From Bacteroidaceae bacterium (GTDB lineage Bacteria; Bacteroidota; Bacteroidia; Bacteroidales; Bacteroidaceae), in contig JAEDNQ010000036.1 of NCBI GenBank assembly GCA_016302435.1, positions 1-16,210 on the forward strand: DNA of 16,210 nucleotides, read 5' to 3'. The notes beneath the pieces are model-generated. The model saw nothing but the letters and a program-made list of their open reading frames with translations. It was not told the origin of the DNA and did not search any database. Made by a program: the position numbers and the translations under genes. How positions within the stretch are numbered: the first letter of the stretch is position 1; each line of letters starts with the position of its first letter. Positions 5,655-13,674 of this stretch are shown here, piece after piece.

Positions 5655-7208
5655 ATGGCTCACAACAGACAAGAAGCTGAAGAAGCGACCGACAGAATAC
5701 AAGAATACAGGGAGGGAGGCTCACTGAAAGGCAAAGCGGCTAAAGGCTTTCTATGGAGCGGACTCAACAACAGCACCATGCAGGTGCTCAATGCTGTCTT
5801 CGGCATCATACTGGCCCAAAAGCTCAATCAGGAAGACTATGGGCTAATTGGCATGCTCACAATCTTCACCCTAATAGCCAACTCTCTGCAAGACAGCGGC
5901 TTTGTCGTTTCGCTGACAAACAAGAGAGATGCCACTCACGCTGACTACAACTCTGTCTTCTGGTTTAATGTCGTCGTGAGCATCACACTCTATGTCATCC
6001 TCTACACTTGCGCTCCCCTCATTGCCACCTTCTTTGACGAGCCCATCCTTACTTCACTTTCGCGCTACTACTTCTTAGGCTTCGTCATAGCCTCGCTCAG
6101 CATTGTGCCGCGAGCACTTCTCTTTCGCCACATCAGACAAAAAGAACTGGCTATCATGGGCATGGTATCACTGCTTGTGTCTGGATGTGTCGGCATCACC
6201 ATGGCATACTGCGGCATGGCATACTGGGGACTCGCCACACAGACTTTAGTCTTCAACATCATGGTGACCATCCTCAGCTGGACAATGTCACGTTGGCGAC
6301 CATCTCGTCAAGTCAGCATGCGCCCCATACGCGAGATGTTCGGATTTTCCAGCAAGATGCTCATCACCAACATCTTCAATCAGGTCAACAACAACATATT
6401 CTCCATCCTCCTCGGACGTCTCTACACCAAGGTGGAAGTAGGCACATACACTCAGGCCAACAAATGGAACACCATGGGCTCGTCCACCATCACGGGCATG
6501 GTGCAAGGAGTGGCTCAACCCACATTCGTGCAGGTTGGCGATGACCACGAACGTCTGCGACGCACCTTCTCCAAGATGTTGCGCTTCACATGCCTCGTCT
6601 CCTTCCCCGTCATGTTCGGCCTATCACTTGTCGCCCCCGAGTTCATACTCGTTCTCCTGCCAGCCAAGTGGCTGCCCTCAGCCCACCTCATGCGCATCCT
6701 CTGCATCGGCGGAGCCTTCCTCCCCATAGCCACGCTATATTTCAACCTGATTATAGCACGAGGCAAATCCGACATATACATGTGGAATGTCATAGCCCAG
6801 GGGTGCGCCATCCTCCTCTCCACTTTGCTTATCCACCGCTTCTGCTCTCCCGTGACCATCAGTATCTCGTGGTGGCATCACACCGTCTCATGCATAGACA
6901 TGATGGTAGTCAGCTACGTCATCATCATCATGTCGTGGACATTTCTGTGGCACCATTTCCTATACCGCGAGATACATTATCCACTGCGTTCTGCTATCAA
7001 AGATATAGCTCCATTCATGCTCATATCCGTAGCCACCATGACGGCCACATACTTAATTACATCGCCTATCAGCAACATACACCTCTTGCTCGCCACTCGC
7101 ATAGCCACAGCAGCTACTGTATACATCATCATCATCCGCTGTACACACGTGCAGATACTCCAAGAGTGCATAAAATACATCTGGCATAAGAAAAAGGGCA
7201 AGAAGTAA
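5655..7208 (+). CDS. Polysaccharide flippase, MOP superfamily (Wzx/WzxC-like)
   Basis: A 517-residue inner-membrane protein with about 12-14 hydrophobic segments, the usual length for O-antigen or exopolysaccharide flippases, which move lipid-linked sugar repeat units across the inner membrane. The opening KGKAAKGFLWSGLNNSTMQV is the characteristic first cytoplasmic stretch and helix. The middle segment FSSKMLITNIFNQVNNNIFS is a conserved helix of the WzxC/TuaB-like branch, and the charged KWNTMGSSTITGMVQGVAQP loop also fits. The C-terminus ends in a basic tail (KKKGKK). No glycosyltransferases adjoin it, so it looks like a stand-alone flippase rather than part of a capsule locus. Its coding strand is strongly richer in C than G, like its neighbours, which argues against recent transfer. 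The glycan moved is unknown. Confidence 0.9.
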   Translation: MAHNRQEAEEATDRIQEYREGGSLKGKAAKGFLWSGLNNSTMQVLNAVFGIILAQKLNQEDYGLIGMLTIFTLIANSLQDSGFVVSLTNKRDATHADYNSVFWFNVVVSITLYVILYTCAPLIATFFDEPILTSLSRYYFLGFVIASLSIVPRALLFRHIRQKELAIMGMVSLLVSGCVGITMAYCGMAYWGLATQTLVFNIMVTILSWTMSRWRPSRQVSMRPIREMFGFSSKMLITNIFNQVNNNIFSILLGRLYTKVEVGTYTQANKWNTMGSSTITGMVQGVAQPTFVQVGDDHERLRRTFSKMLRFTCLVSFPVMFGLSLVAPEFILVLLPAKWLPSAHLMRILCIGGAFLPIATLYFNLIIARGKSDIYMWNVIAQGCAILLSTLLIHRFCSPVTISISWWHHTVSCIDMMVVSYVIIIMSWTFLWHHFLYREIHYPLRSAIKDIAPFMLISVATMTATYLITSPISNIHLLLATRIATAATVYIIIIRCTHVQILQECIKYIWHKKKGKK

Positions 7209-7270
7209 AGGACGATGGGGTGGAAAGAACGAATTTCATCAGAAAAATATAAAAAATATCAGCAAAAAAT

Positions 7271-7302
7271 CATTCACTTACAATTATTTCATGTATCTTT
7301 GC
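7271..7302 (+). promoter_or_regulatory. Probable fumarase promoter
   Basis: TATCTTTG (7294-7301) followed by C is a good Bacteroidetes -7 box. The -33 element is weak: TTCA at 7273-7276, 17 bases away. An AT-rich tract (7240-7290) precedes it. Predicted start is near 7308, giving a leader of about 58 nt rich in A before the ATG at 7366. Confidence 0.7.
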
Positions 7303-7365
7303 ACTTGATACACACCGACGAAATCTAAAAACAGAATCAATAACATAACAAACTAATACAAAACT

Positions 7366-9021
7366 ATGGCTCAAGTACCAGAATTCAAGTATGCGCCTAT
7401 GTTCCAGATGGGCAAGGACGATACAGAATATTACCTCCTCACAAAGGAGGGAGTAAGCGTAAGCGAATTTGAGGGCACTCCAGTACTCAAGGTGACACCA
7501 GAGGCACTCACCAAGATGGCCAATGCAGCCTTCCGCGACGTCAGTTTCCTGCTGCGCCGAAGCCACAACCTCCAAGTGGCCAAGATCCTGCGCGACCCAG
7601 AAGCTTCAGACAATGACAAGTATGTAGCTCTCACCTTCCTGCGCAATGCCGAGGTGGCAGCCAAGGGACAGCTTCCTCTCTGCCAGGACACAGGCACAGC
7701 CATCATCCACGGCGAGAAAGGACAGCAAGTGTGGACAGGCTTCTGCGACGAGGAAGCTCTCTCTCTGGGAGTCTACAAGACATATACCGAAGAGAATCTA
7801 CGCTACTCACAGAATGCTCCTCTCGACATGTACAATGAGGTCAACACCAAGTGCAACCTCCCGGCTCAGATTGACATCGAAGCTACTGAAGGAATGGAGT
7901 ATAAGTTCCTCATGGTGACCAAAGGAGGAGGCTCAGCCAACAAGACTTACCTCTACCAAGAGACAAAGGCACGAATCCAAAATCCTGGCACTCTCATACC
8001 TTTCCTTGTGGAAAAGATGAAGAGCCTCGGTACTGCAGCGTGTCCACCATACCATATCGCAATAGTCATCGGAGGCACATCTGCTGAGAAAAACCTCCTC
8101 ACTGTCAAGCTCGCATCAACACACTACTACGACAGCCTGCCCACCTCTGGCGACGAGACTGGACGTGCCTTCCGCGACATCGAACTTGAGAAGCAGCTCC
8201 TGCAGGAAGCATACAAAATTGGCCTCGGAGCACAATTCGGCGGCAAATACATGGCACACGACGTGCGCGTCGTTAGACTCCCACGCCACGGCGCATCATG
8301 CCCCATCGGACTCGGCGTCTCATGCTCTGCCGACCGCAACATCAAGGCTAAAATCAACAAGGACGGCATCTGGATAGAAAAGATGGACGACAAACCATAC
8401 GAGCTCATACCAGAAGAACTCCGCAACGCAGGCGAAGGCGAAGTGGTAAGAGTAGACCTCAACCGCCCAATGGACGAAGTGTGCCAGCAACTCTCACAGT
8501 ATCCCGTCAGCACACGACTCTCACTCAACGGCACTATCATCGTAGGCCGCGACATCGCTCACGCCAAGATTAAAGCAAGACTCGATGCTGGAGAACCTAT
8601 GCCAGACTATCTCAAAAACCACCCAATATACTACGCTGGACCAGCAAAGACACCTGCCGGCATGGCATGTGGCTCTATGGGACCGACAACAGCTGGACGC
8701 ATGGACCCATACGTATACGAGTTCCAAGACCACGGAGGCTCACGCATCATGCTAGCCAAGGGTAACCGCTCCATCGATGTGACCAACGCGTGCAAAGACC
8801 ACAAGGGCTTCTACCTCGGCTCTATCGGAGGTCCTGCTGCCATCCTCGCCCAAAATAACATCAAGAGCATCGAGTGTGTCGAATATCCAGAACTCGGAAT
8901 GGAAGCCATCTGGAAGATTGAGGTGGAAGACTTCCCTGCATTCATCCTCGTAGATGACAAGGGCAATGACTTCTTCAAGCAGCTCAAGCCATGTGAGGGA
9001 TGCACTATACTCGAAGCATAA
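7366..9021 (+). CDS. Fumarate hydratase, class I ([4Fe-4S], single-chain)
   Basis: This interconverts fumarate and malate; in anaerobic Bacteroidales it works mainly in the reductive branch from oxaloacetate to succinate. The 551 residues match the full-length FumA/FumB-type enzyme with alpha and beta parts fused. Cluster ligands are visible: Cys106 in LCQDTGTAII, Cys226 in AACPPYH, and a third from Cys312 or Cys320 in SCPIGLGVSCSADRN. The KGGGSANK loop (186-193) and the C-terminal segment with FQDHGGSRIMLAKGN and GSIGGPAAILAQ are conserved family features. The start ATG follows an A-rich leader and a TATCTTTG promoter, so this begins its own transcription unit. ArgH upstream produces its substrate. 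The oxygen-labile cluster fits an anaerobe. Confidence 0.96.
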   Translation: MAQVPEFKYAPMFQMGKDDTEYYLLTKEGVSVSEFEGTPVLKVTPEALTKMANAAFRDVSFLLRRSHNLQVAKILRDPEASDNDKYVALTFLRNAEVAAKGQLPLCQDTGTAIIHGEKGQQVWTGFCDEEALSLGVYKTYTEENLRYSQNAPLDMYNEVNTKCNLPAQIDIEATEGMEYKFLMVTKGGGSANKTYLYQETKARIQNPGTLIPFLVEKMKSLGTAACPPYHIAIVIGGTSAEKNLLTVKLASTHYYDSLPTSGDETGRAFRDIELEKQLLQEAYKIGLGAQFGGKYMAHDVRVVRLPRHGASCPIGLGVSCSADRNIKAKINKDGIWIEKMDDKPYELIPEELRNAGEGEVVRVDLNRPMDEVCQQLSQYPVSTRLSLNGTIIVGRDIAHAKIKARLDAGEPMPDYLKNHPIYYAGPAKTPAGMACGSMGPTTAGRMDPYVYEFQDHGGSRIMLAKGNRSIDVTNACKDHKGFYLGSIGGPAAILAQNNIKSIECVEYPELGMEAIWKIEVEDFPAFILVDDKGNDFFKQLKPCEGCTILEA

Positions 9022-9094
9022 GTTTGTCCAGAGTTGCAATAATCGAAGCATAAGAAAGCACGAAGTCACAACACTCCAAGCTTAGACACTATGA

Positions 9095-9145
9095 GGCAGC
9101 ATGACACTGTTCACCGCCACAAGCACTGGCTTCTGCCATGCTGCC
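9095..9145 (+). terminator. Hairpin downstream of fumarase
   Basis: GGCAGCATG (9095-9103) pairs perfectly with CATGCTGCC (9137-9145) around a 33-base loop. It is followed by a C-rich tract with no T run, so it is not a classical intrinsic terminator. It could stabilise the 3' end of the fumarase mRNA or be part of an attenuator before the next gene. Confidence 0.45.
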
Positions 9146-9190
9146 CTCCCCCCCTTGCCAACCTAACAATTCTCACTTACATCTGACACA

Positions 9191-9493
9191 ATGAAATGGT
9201 TTGAACCCAGTCTAAAGATAATACTTATTGAAGCAGGACGCAAAGGACTGAAAGTGTGCGACATTACTCGCAACATCTGCAACATGCATCCAACGCTTTT
9301 CGGCCCGCCACATCCCTACAAAAAGACGTGGTGGGAAATATACCTCTTTCTAAGGACAGAAAGCACAAGGAAGGGCTCACCATACCAATATGTAGTGGAC
9401 GAGAAGACAGGCAAACGAATATGGGGACGCTTCTGGTATGACAAGCGCAAGGACAATAATCCCATACAGACAATACTGCCATTCTACAAGTGA
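9191..9493 (+). CDS. Conserved small protein, possible helix-turn-helix fold
   Basis: A basic 100-residue protein with no signal peptide or membrane segment. The first third (FEPSLKIILIEAGRKGLKVCDITRNICNMHPTLF) resembles a family of small Bacteroidales proteins whose first 40 residues contain a 'GLKV-x-x-I-x-R-x-x' motif like a winged-helix core. The remainder has aromatic-rich strands (KKTWWEIYLFLR, PYQYVVDEKTGKRIWGRFWYDKR) that could form the wing. A DNA- or RNA-binding role is possible but not shown. It stands alone between fumarase and frr, 169 bases after the former and 76 before the latter, with no obvious promoter of its own. The coding call rests on the clean frame, position and codon use similar to its neighbours. 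Confidence 0.7.
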   Translation: MKWFEPSLKIILIEAGRKGLKVCDITRNICNMHPTLFGPPHPYKKTWWEIYLFLRTESTRKGSPYQYVVDEKTGKRIWGRFWYDKRKDNNPIQTILPFYK

Positions 9494-9569
9494 ACGGCAA
9501 GGCAGACACTCATCAGAATCACACACATTAACCCAATTTTTATAAACAGACCATAACAACTACCAACAC

Positions 9570-10130
9570 ATGGAAGACGTAAAGAAATATCTTGAAGACG
9601 CAGAGGAAAAGATGGAATTTGCTGCAATGCACCTCGAAGAAGCTCTCAGCCGCATCCGAGCAGGAAGAGCCAACGTACACATCCTCGACGAAATCCGTGT
9701 TGACTCATACGGCAGCATGGTGCCTCTCAGCAACGTAGCTTCGCTCAACACACCAGACGCACGTTCCATCACTATCAAGCCATGGGAGAAATCCATGCTC
9801 AAGGTCATAGAAAAAGCCATCATAGACTCTTCAGTAGGCATCATGCCCGAAAACAACGGAGAAATCATACGCCTCGGTATACCAGCCCTCACTGAGGAAC
9901 GCCGCCGCGATCTCACCAAGCAGTGCTCAAAGGAGACTGAGACAGCAAAAGTAAGCATCCGCAACGCACGCCGAGACGCTATTGACAAACTCAAGAAGTC
10001 TGTCAAGAACGGCACACCAGAAGACGTGGAGAAAGACTACGAAGAGAAGGTGCAGAAGGTTCATGACAAATACATCAAGAAGGTGGACGAGATGCTCGAA
10101 GCCAAGAACAAAGAAATCATGACTGTCTGA
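9570..10130 (+). CDS. frr: Ribosome recycling factor
   Basis: This essential cytoplasmic protein acts with EF-G to split the post-termination ribosome. The 186 residues match the family length. The N-terminal helix carries the hallmark LSRIRAGRANVHILDEIRVDSYGS (26-49), followed by the compact domain with PLSNVASLNTPDARSITIKPW (52-72) and GEIIRLGIPALTEERRRDL (97-115). The long C-terminal helix pair (KVSIRNARRDAIDKLKKS onward) completes the L-shaped fold. Its TGA overlaps the ATG of rsgA by one base (TGATG at 10128-10132), so translation of rsgA is probably coupled to it. I see no TAnnTTTG box directly upstream. Confidence 0.97.
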   Translation: MEDVKKYLEDAEEKMEFAAMHLEEALSRIRAGRANVHILDEIRVDSYGSMVPLSNVASLNTPDARSITIKPWEKSMLKVIEKAIIDSSVGIMPENNGEIIRLGIPALTEERRRDLTKQCSKETETAKVSIRNARRDAIDKLKKSVKNGTPEDVEKDYEEKVQKVHDKYIKKVDEMLEAKNKEIMTV

Positions 10131-11083
10131 TGCACGGACTCGTAATACGCAATACAGGATACAGCTATACCGTCAAATCGGATGCGGGAAGTGTCTTTGA
10201 CTGCAAAGTCAAGGGCAACTTCCGCATTCGCGGTATTAGGACCACCAATCCCGTGGCCATAGGAGACAGGGTAACCTTCATACCTCAAGAAGTAGACAGC
10301 GACATCGAACAAGCTCGCCAAGGACTCATCACCGCCCTTGACGAGCGAAGCAATTACATCATTCGCAAGTCCACAAATCTCTCCAAACAGTCACACATCA
10401 TAGCTGCCAACATAGACCGCTGCTTCCTCGTCGTCACCATCAGACAACCAGAGACACCTCTTCAGTTCATCGACCGATTCCTCGCCTCAGCTGAAGCATA
10501 CCGCATACCTGTCACTATCGTCTTCAACAAGATAGACCTCATCGACCCTGAATGGCAAGACTACCTCGATGCTGTCATCCGACTCTATGAAACCATAGGC
10601 TACCCCTGCCGACGAATATCGGCAGAGACAGGAGAGGGCGTAGAGGAACTGCGCCACGAACTCAGTGGCAACATCACACTTCTCTCAGGCAACAGCGGTG
10701 TGGGCAAATCAACACTCATAAACCGTCTGTACCCCCACCTCTGCCTCAAGACGAGCGAAATAAGCGATGCCTACGATACAGGCAAACACACAACGACATT
10801 TTCCGAGATGTACGAAGTTGACGGAGGAGGCTACATCATTGACACCCCGGGCATCAAGGGCTTCGGCACATTCGACATGAAACGAGAAGAAGTCGGACAC
10901 TACTTCAAAGAAATATTCCTCCACTCAGCCAACTGCCGATTCAACAACTGCACCCACACTCACGAGCCACACTGCGCCGTCAGAGAAGCCGTTGAACGCC
11001 ACGACATAGCAGAAAGCCGTTACAACTCCTACCTCTCAATGCTCGAAGACGAAAATGAAGAAAAATACAGACAGGGATATTGA
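10130..11083 (+). CDS. rsgA: Small ribosomal subunit biogenesis GTPase
   Basis: This circularly permuted GTPase acts late in 30S maturation and checks the decoding centre. The 317-residue product shows the permuted order: an OB-fold N-terminus (residues 1-70, VAIGDRVTF), then G4 NKID (133-136), then G1 GNSGVGKS (187-194), then G3 DTPG (238-241). The C-terminal zinc knuckle has Cys269, Cys274, His276 and Cys282 (CRFNNCTHTHEPHC). It is translationally coupled to frr by the one-base overlap and is followed after 10 bases by a TPR lipoprotein-sized secreted protein. Start at the overlapping ATG is supported by the OB domain beginning at once. The residue after the DTPG motif and the KGFGTF segment are typical. 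Confidence 0.97.
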   Translation: MHGLVIRNTGYSYTVKSDAGSVFDCKVKGNFRIRGIRTTNPVAIGDRVTFIPQEVDSDIEQARQGLITALDERSNYIIRKSTNLSKQSHIIAANIDRCFLVVTIRQPETPLQFIDRFLASAEAYRIPVTIVFNKIDLIDPEWQDYLDAVIRLYETIGYPCRRISAETGEGVEELRHELSGNITLLSGNSGVGKSTLINRLYPHLCLKTSEISDAYDTGKHTTTFSEMYEVDGGGYIIDTPGIKGFGTFDMKREEVGHYFKEIFLHSANCRFNNCTHTHEPHCAVREAVERHDIAESRYNSYLSMLEDENEEKYRQGY

Positions 11084-11093
11084 CACACCGCAC

Positions 11094-11933
11094 ATGAAGA
11101 CCAACACCTCGAGACTGATTGCCTTCTCCCTGCTCCTCGCAGCATCCACAAACATGCTCAAAGCACAAACGACATACGAGGCTACAGTGGAGCAAGCCCT
11201 CACTGCTGTCAATGCAGGAGAAATAGACAAAGCTGAAAAACTCTTCATGCAAGCCCTCAAGCTCCATCCATCAGACATACGAAACGCACTCATATACTAC
11301 AACGTAGCAACCCTCGACCTCCAAAGAGGCGACAAAAAACGAGCCATCGGCCACCTGTCCACCGCTATAGGCATCACCCCACACAACATACCCATACTCC
11401 GCACACGGGCAGACCTCTACCTTCAGCTCGGCAACCAAGGCAAGGCCCTCCTCGACTATACCACCATCATCGACCTCGACCCACACAACCAAGAGGCACT
11501 ACTCGCCCGAGCACTGATATACCAGCAACGCAGAGACTTCCACAGTGCGAAGGCTGACTACGAACGCTTGCTCACCGACAACCCCAACAACTATGCGGCA
11601 CTTCTCGGCACAGCCATACTCTTCCAAAATGCAGGCAAGCCACAAGAAGCCATCACACGCATCACTCTGCTCATTGACCAATATCCCGACAAAGCCGAAC
11701 TATTCTCCATACGCGCTGAAATAGAAAAAGAAGCAGGGCATCCCGACCTCGCCATCATGGATCTCGACAAAGCTATTGCACTCGAGCCTTCCAATACAAA
11801 CATGATTCTTTCACGCGCATACATGCACCTCGACAACGGCAATAAACGCCTCGCCCGCCAAGACTTCCTGAAAGCTATCGAACTTGGCGTTCCCCAAGGA
11901 GGACTGACAGAAGAACTGAAAAAATGCAGATAG
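11094..11933 (+). CDS. Secreted tetratricopeptide repeat protein
   Basis: A 279-residue protein probably exported to the periplasm. The start at 11094 gives MKTNTSRLIAFSLLLAASTNMLKAQT, a standard signal peptide with likely cleavage after LKA. The upstream ATG at 11055 would overlap rsgA and add a charged 13-residue extension, so it is less likely. The mature part is about seven TPR-like 34-residue units (about 27-60, 64-97, 98-131, 132-165, 166-199, 202-235, 236-265) with A-x-x-x-Y and P-positions such as LDPHN, DNPNN and LEPSN. TPRs form a protein-binding solenoid, and no enzymatic domain is attached. It starts 10 bases after rsgA and is probably co-transcribed with frr-rsgA. The partner is unknown. 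Confidence 0.88.
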   Translation: MKTNTSRLIAFSLLLAASTNMLKAQTTYEATVEQALTAVNAGEIDKAEKLFMQALKLHPSDIRNALIYYNVATLDLQRGDKKRAIGHLSTAIGITPHNIPILRTRADLYLQLGNQGKALLDYTTIIDLDPHNQEALLARALIYQQRRDFHSAKADYERLLTDNPNNYAALLGTAILFQNAGKPQEAITRITLLIDQYPDKAELFSIRAEIEKEAGHPDLAIMDLDKAIALEPSNTNMILSRAYMHLDNGNKRLARQDFLKAIELGVPQGGLTEELKKCR

Positions 11934-12067
11934 CACACACACTGGCATGCCCCCCCTCATTTCCAACGCAATAATCAAACATTCACATACACATTATCGC
12001 GACCACGCCTTCCAAGAAGAAATACACAGATAACAATACATACATATATACATATACCCCACGCTGA

Positions 12068-13525
12068 ATGAAAGAATTCGTCATATCCGAAGCAAAAGTA
12101 GAGACAGCCGTCATCGTTGGCCTCATCACTCCCACACAAAATGAAAGAAAAACAACAGAATATCTCAACGAACTGGAATTTCTCGCTGAGACAGCAGGAG
12201 CCAAAGTCATCAAACGTTTCACTCAGAAGATGAACGGTCCCAGCAGTTCCACCTACCTCGGTTCGGGCAAAATAGAAGAGATAGCACAGTTCATCCAACA
12301 GAAGCAAGACGAAGTCGATGCCTACTGGGAAGAGCAGATGGCACTTGGACGCCCATACGAAGCAGCCATCGTCACAGGCACAAAGGCTCGCCATGGGGAC
12401 GACTATGCAGAAGAAGAAGAACTCCAGGACACACGCAAGAGCCGCAAACAGCGCAAACTCGAAAAACTGCTCAAAAACCAGCTCGCACAACAAGCCGATA
12501 TTCCACAGCCCGTTGGAATGGTCATCTTCGACGATGAACTCTCAGCCAAGCAGATACGCATCATTGAAGATAAGCTCCAAGTCAAGATACTCGACCGAAC
12601 CAGCCTCATCCTTGACATCTTTGCCATGAGAGCACAGACTGCAGCCGCCAAGACACAAGTTGAGCTCGCGCAATATCGATACATGCTCCCCCGCCTCACA
12701 CGCCTTTGGACACACCTCGAAAGACAGCGAGGCGGAAGCGTAGGACTCAGAGGCCCTGGTGAAACACAGCTCGAGATGGACCAACGCATCATCCGCCAGC
12801 GCATATCACTTCTAAAGGAAAGGCTGGTGGAAATAGATCAGCAGAAGACGACACAACGCAAAAACAGAGGGCGGCTCATACGTGTAGCCCTCGTGGGCTA
12901 CACCAATGTAGGCAAGTCAACACTAATGAATCTACTCGCCAAGAGCGACATTTTCGCCGAAAACAAGCTCTTCGCCACACTCGACACCACAGTGAGAAAG
13001 GTCATCATTGACAATCTGCCCTTCCTCCTCTCCGACACAGTAGGGTTCATACGCAAACTGCCCACTGACCTGGTAGAGTCATTTAAGAGCACACTGGACG
13101 AAGTGCGCGAAGCTGACCTCCTCCTACACATCGTAGACATAAGCCACCCAGACTTCGAAGAACAGATTAAAGTCGTGGAGAAAACCCTCGGAGACCTCGG
13201 ATGTGCCGACAAGCCACAAATGATAGTCTTCAACAAGATAGACGCATACACATGGGTGGAGAAAGATGCCGACGACTTAACACCTCGCACAAAGGAGAAC
13301 ATACCTCTTGACGAACTCATGAACACATGGATGGCCAAACTCAATCAAGAAGGCAAACAGCCATCTGAAGACAACCGCCTCGGCTGTTTCTTCATCTCCG
13401 CACGCCAGCGAAGCAATATCGATGAGTTCAAAGAGCTTCTCTACAAGAAGGTCAAAGAGATGCACGTTCAAAAATACCCCTACAACGATTTTCTCTACAA
13501 CACCTACGAGGAAGAAGAACAGTGA
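12068..13525 (+). CDS. hflX: GTPase HflX with charged insertion
   Basis: HflX is a ribosome-associated GTPase that binds 50S subunits and helps split stalled ribosomes under stress. The 485-residue product has the N-terminal nucleotide-binding-like domain (TYLGSGKIEEI, 62-72; VIFDDELSAKQ, 152-162), the glycine-rich helical segment GGSVGLRGPGETQLE (222-236), and a C-terminal GTPase domain with G1 GYTNVGKS (277-284), G3 DTVG (323-326) and G4 NKID (389-392). About 65 extra residues split the N-terminal domain between residue 83 and 150. They include a run of acid residues (DDYAEEEELQD) and then a basic run (RKSRKQRKLEKLLK). A second insert (about 394-438) before SARQ is one I recall in Bacteroidetes members. 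The gene stands 134 bases after the TPR gene with no clear promoter, and ends in TGATAA, a double stop. Confidence 0.95.
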   Translation: MKEFVISEAKVETAVIVGLITPTQNERKTTEYLNELEFLAETAGAKVIKRFTQKMNGPSSSTYLGSGKIEEIAQFIQQKQDEVDAYWEEQMALGRPYEAAIVTGTKARHGDDYAEEEELQDTRKSRKQRKLEKLLKNQLAQQADIPQPVGMVIFDDELSAKQIRIIEDKLQVKILDRTSLILDIFAMRAQTAAAKTQVELAQYRYMLPRLTRLWTHLERQRGGSVGLRGPGETQLEMDQRIIRQRISLLKERLVEIDQQKTTQRKNRGRLIRVALVGYTNVGKSTLMNLLAKSDIFAENKLFATLDTTVRKVIIDNLPFLLSDTVGFIRKLPTDLVESFKSTLDEVREADLLLHIVDISHPDFEEQIKVVEKTLGDLGCADKPQMIVFNKIDAYTWVEKDADDLTPRTKENIPLDELMNTWMAKLNQEGKQPSEDNRLGCFFISARQRSNIDEFKELLYKKVKEMHVQKYPYNDFLYNTYEEEEQ

Positions 13526-13543
13526 TAAAAAACCTCAGGATAT

Positions 13544-13607
13544 TATAGAACTCATTGAATATATTGAACTCATTGAATATATCGAACTCATTGAATATAT
13601 TGAACTC
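13544..13607 (+). repeat. 18-bp tandem repeat, about 3.5 copies
   Basis: Three complete 18-bp units (TATtGAACTCATTGAATA, with single-base variants at the fourth position) lie at 13544-13561, 13562-13579 and 13580-13597, followed by a partial unit TATTGAACTC to 13607. Each unit is itself two related 9-mers (ATTGAACTC and ATTGAATAT). The repeat sits just after the hflX stop codon and before the DUF4954 gene, in neither gene's frame, so it appears non-coding. Confidence 0.9.
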
Positions 13608-13674
13608 CTATATAATCTATTAAAGACATCTACGCTATATATAGTCATTGACCCTAATAAGCCCACCAAAAACC

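Noticed and set aside
6590..7189. 199-codon plus-strand frame inside the flippase gene, rich in His, Ser and Arg
   Set aside because: It is an off-frame reading of the flippase coding sequence; its composition is an artefact of C-rich codons.
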